Source: JADLDB01 sp040755835
GTDB lineage: Bacteria; Myxococcota; Myxococcia; Myxococcales; Myxococcaceae
Direction: 5' to 3'
Assembly (NCBI GenBank): GCA_040755835.1
Contig: JBFMAB010000013.1
Span: 53,839 to 117,838 of the forward strand
DNA: 64,000 bases
The translations under genes were made by a program, and so were the position numbers. Below the pieces are notes generated by a model that was given only the letters and a program-made list of their open reading frames with translations, was not told the origin of the DNA and ran no database searches. Of the stretch, positions 63,801 to 64,000 are shown one piece after another. The first letter of the stretch is position 1. Each line of letters starts with the position of its first letter.

Positions 63801-63882
63801 CGACGTGGGCTTCAACCTGTCGCCGGACCGCGTCATCAACGAGCCGAGCTTCGTCATCCACTTCAACATCGGCGTCTTCTAG
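60835..63882 (+). CDS. Omp85-family outer-membrane protein with seven POTRA-like repeats (BamA/TamA)
   Basis: This 1015-residue protein starts at the ATG at 60835, inside the tamB 3' end, and has a short signal (MGIALVLAAALLAQAPA). POTRA-like repeats lie at about 26-98, 101-186, 187-262, 263-340, 341-457, 458-535 and 536-607. A 16-strand barrel (611-1015) has the loop-6 motif MRGF (in STSMRGFNEDQ) and ends in FNIGVF with C-terminal Phe. Standard BamA has five POTRA domains and TamA three; seven have been reported for myxobacterial Omp85. The gene after tamB argues for TamA, the repeat number for BamA; I leave the symbol open. Confidence 0.9.
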   Translation: MGIALVLAAALLAQAPALEGEGAPLTVSSVEVRLPAGADVRLLDRVPNLVAVRQGQAFSRRAVQRTIENLYATGRFSDVEVVGVRTGAGLELTIELTPRQSVVDVYAEGCQALTPAEVVAASRLTRGAEYWPERAAHAAEKVATLYHRRGYREVKVQTRVSDSTDADAPGVNVGFLVDEGPPLRISSLSVVGEPGVELSRLRRELEVSPGDVMDLDAIEKGLTRVRALLQRERFYRARVGAPQVQDDGRLVLPIVAGPRFELVFSGNEHVASSTLAAVLAYSGEELLDGLMAARLAQKLERFYRFRGFHDVRVTTEEVVRPGTRSAALGFVIEEGAALRVVELTFDGNTAVSDGELRDVLLRVMEASAPEVGFDVHPLGDPLRLEGRGPVAPLSELPSPPLDTVLVEEVWADAARAMTALYRQRGYLSGTVVLDHVAIDRGGARVRFRVEEGAEAHYHSLTARGLPEGFTSEGMRQVQKGAVFSPQALDRLRQDVARELGRSGYVFAQVAAEYRVGDEGRSVDAVLTVDPGPLVRVRAILPVGNDRTYDDVVLRQATMLEGQPLDAETLATTQANLMGLGIFRSVEVEMLAPDRPEPLKTVLLKTRERARMSGEFGLGYFLADGPRVVVDLSAPNLGGRAINLNAHLQVNFFALSAPALSKQVDVSDLAAYEQIGGRGNVSVSSRSVLPKGFGLRFDVIGERVFRQQFRFTRFAGVPTLDWQRIFEIPRLEWLKPKLTLALQYELDWSRVLPTSASTDPTQTTNVLDQERLRFLFGNFFLQTVRFSPTLDLRDNAANPRKGLLVQGAADLTGALSAIDEKGAEVVVNFVKLSGLLTGYVPLGSRFVLALSARAGRIFPLSSGSTTPPVKRFFLGGSTSMRGFNEDQLLAEDQRAQYRQEVRDCGVLANKDGCSSAALTIRSGRQVPSQGGELFALLKAELRFPVFSSVDLGVFFETGNLWLAVPDSMWPFRAIAGTGLRYGTPVGPLALDVGFNLSPDRVINEPSFVIHFNIGVF

Positions 63883-63884
63883 CA

Positions 63885-64000
63885 GGTTGCTGAAAAACGC
63901 CTCGAGACGATCGACTGGCCGTACCGAGGCGTGATCTGGTGCTGGCCATGCGTGGAACGAACGACGGACAGGGCTCGATGCTGGTGCTGATGTCGCCGGA
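63885..64000 (+). mobile_element. Left end of an insertion sequence (partial)
   Basis: GGTTGCTGAAAAACGCC (63885-63901), 3 bases after the Omp85 stop, resembles the terminal repeat of IS1182/IS5-like elements. The start of a transposase frame follows 46 bases later. The rest lies outside the window, so the inverted repeat partner and target duplication cannot be checked. Confidence 0.55.
63948..64000 (+). CDS. Transposase, N-terminal fragment (3' partial)
   Basis: The frame from ATG 63948 reads MRGTNDGQGSMLVLMSP to the window edge. The pattern M-R-G-x-x-x-x-Q-x-S-M/L-x-x-x-x-S-P-E is the usual beginning of IS1182-type DDE transposases. Only 17 residues are seen, so the family call is weak. 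No catalytic residue is in view. Confidence 0.5.
   Translation, partial: MRGTNDGQGSMLVLMSP

Noticed and set aside
60694..63861. Long minus-strand frame opposite the Omp85 gene
   Set aside because: His/Arg-rich translation with no family features; the plus strand has POTRA repeats and a barrel.

Overview
The window is about 64 kb of very GC-rich DNA (around 70 percent by eye, with strong G/C third-position bias). It reads as a chromosomal segment of a myxobacterium (Myxococcota). The strongest argument is a nearly complete type IV pilus (T4P) cluster in the order known from Myxococcus xanthus: pilB, pilT, pilC, pilS, pilR, pilA, pilG, pilH, pilI, a second histidine kinase/regulator pair (pilS2/pilR2), then pilM, pilN, pilO, pilP, pilQ. 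This is followed by a roadblock-domain gene, efp, accB, accC and a large TPR protein that looks like SgmX. Hsp70-like, PilZ and roadblock genes and many lipoproteins fit the same lineage.

Layout. 1-11.3 kb: a truncated membrane protein, an LRV/HEAT-like protein, a lone TatA, a glycerophosphodiesterase, an exported protein, a very long S41 processing protease, an EI24/CysZ-like membrane protein, glutamate-cysteine ligase and a calpain-family protein. 11.4-18.5 kb: a minus-strand run of alaS, a lipoprotein and a PilZ-Hsp70 fusion joined by 4-base overlaps, then plus-strand HEAT and HAMP-like proteins. 18.5-29.1 kb: housekeeping and orphan genes, including a transglycosylase with a second predicted hydrolase domain, a DnaQ exonuclease joined to a degenerate DinG-like region, a cupredoxin lipoprotein, a VWA/HTH pair, a protein with an Hfq/Sm-like C-terminus, a REC-GGDEF diguanylate cyclase, trmB and ribF.

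29.2-49.9 kb is the T4P locus. pilB to pilR is tightly spaced. pilA has its own -24/-12 (sigma-54) promoter just upstream and a strong terminator just downstream, so the major pilin is probably transcribed as a separate short, PilR-controlled message. pilG-pilH-pilI and then pilS2-pilR2 follow. A small XRE regulator preceded by an AT-rich island separates them from pilM-pilQ. The prepilin peptidase gene pilD, found between pilI and pilS2 in M. xanthus, is absent here.

50-56.9 kb holds efp, accB/accC, the SgmX-like TPR protein and an ExeA-like AAA ATPase, all on the plus strand. 56.9-63.9 kb holds a tamB-like gene that overlaps an Omp85 (BamA/TamA) gene with seven POTRA-like repeats. The right edge, immediately after the Omp85 stop codon, enters what looks like an IS element with the first codons of a transposase.

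Limits: no similarity search was run. Family names come from motifs and gene order. I found no tRNA, rRNA or CRISPR array.
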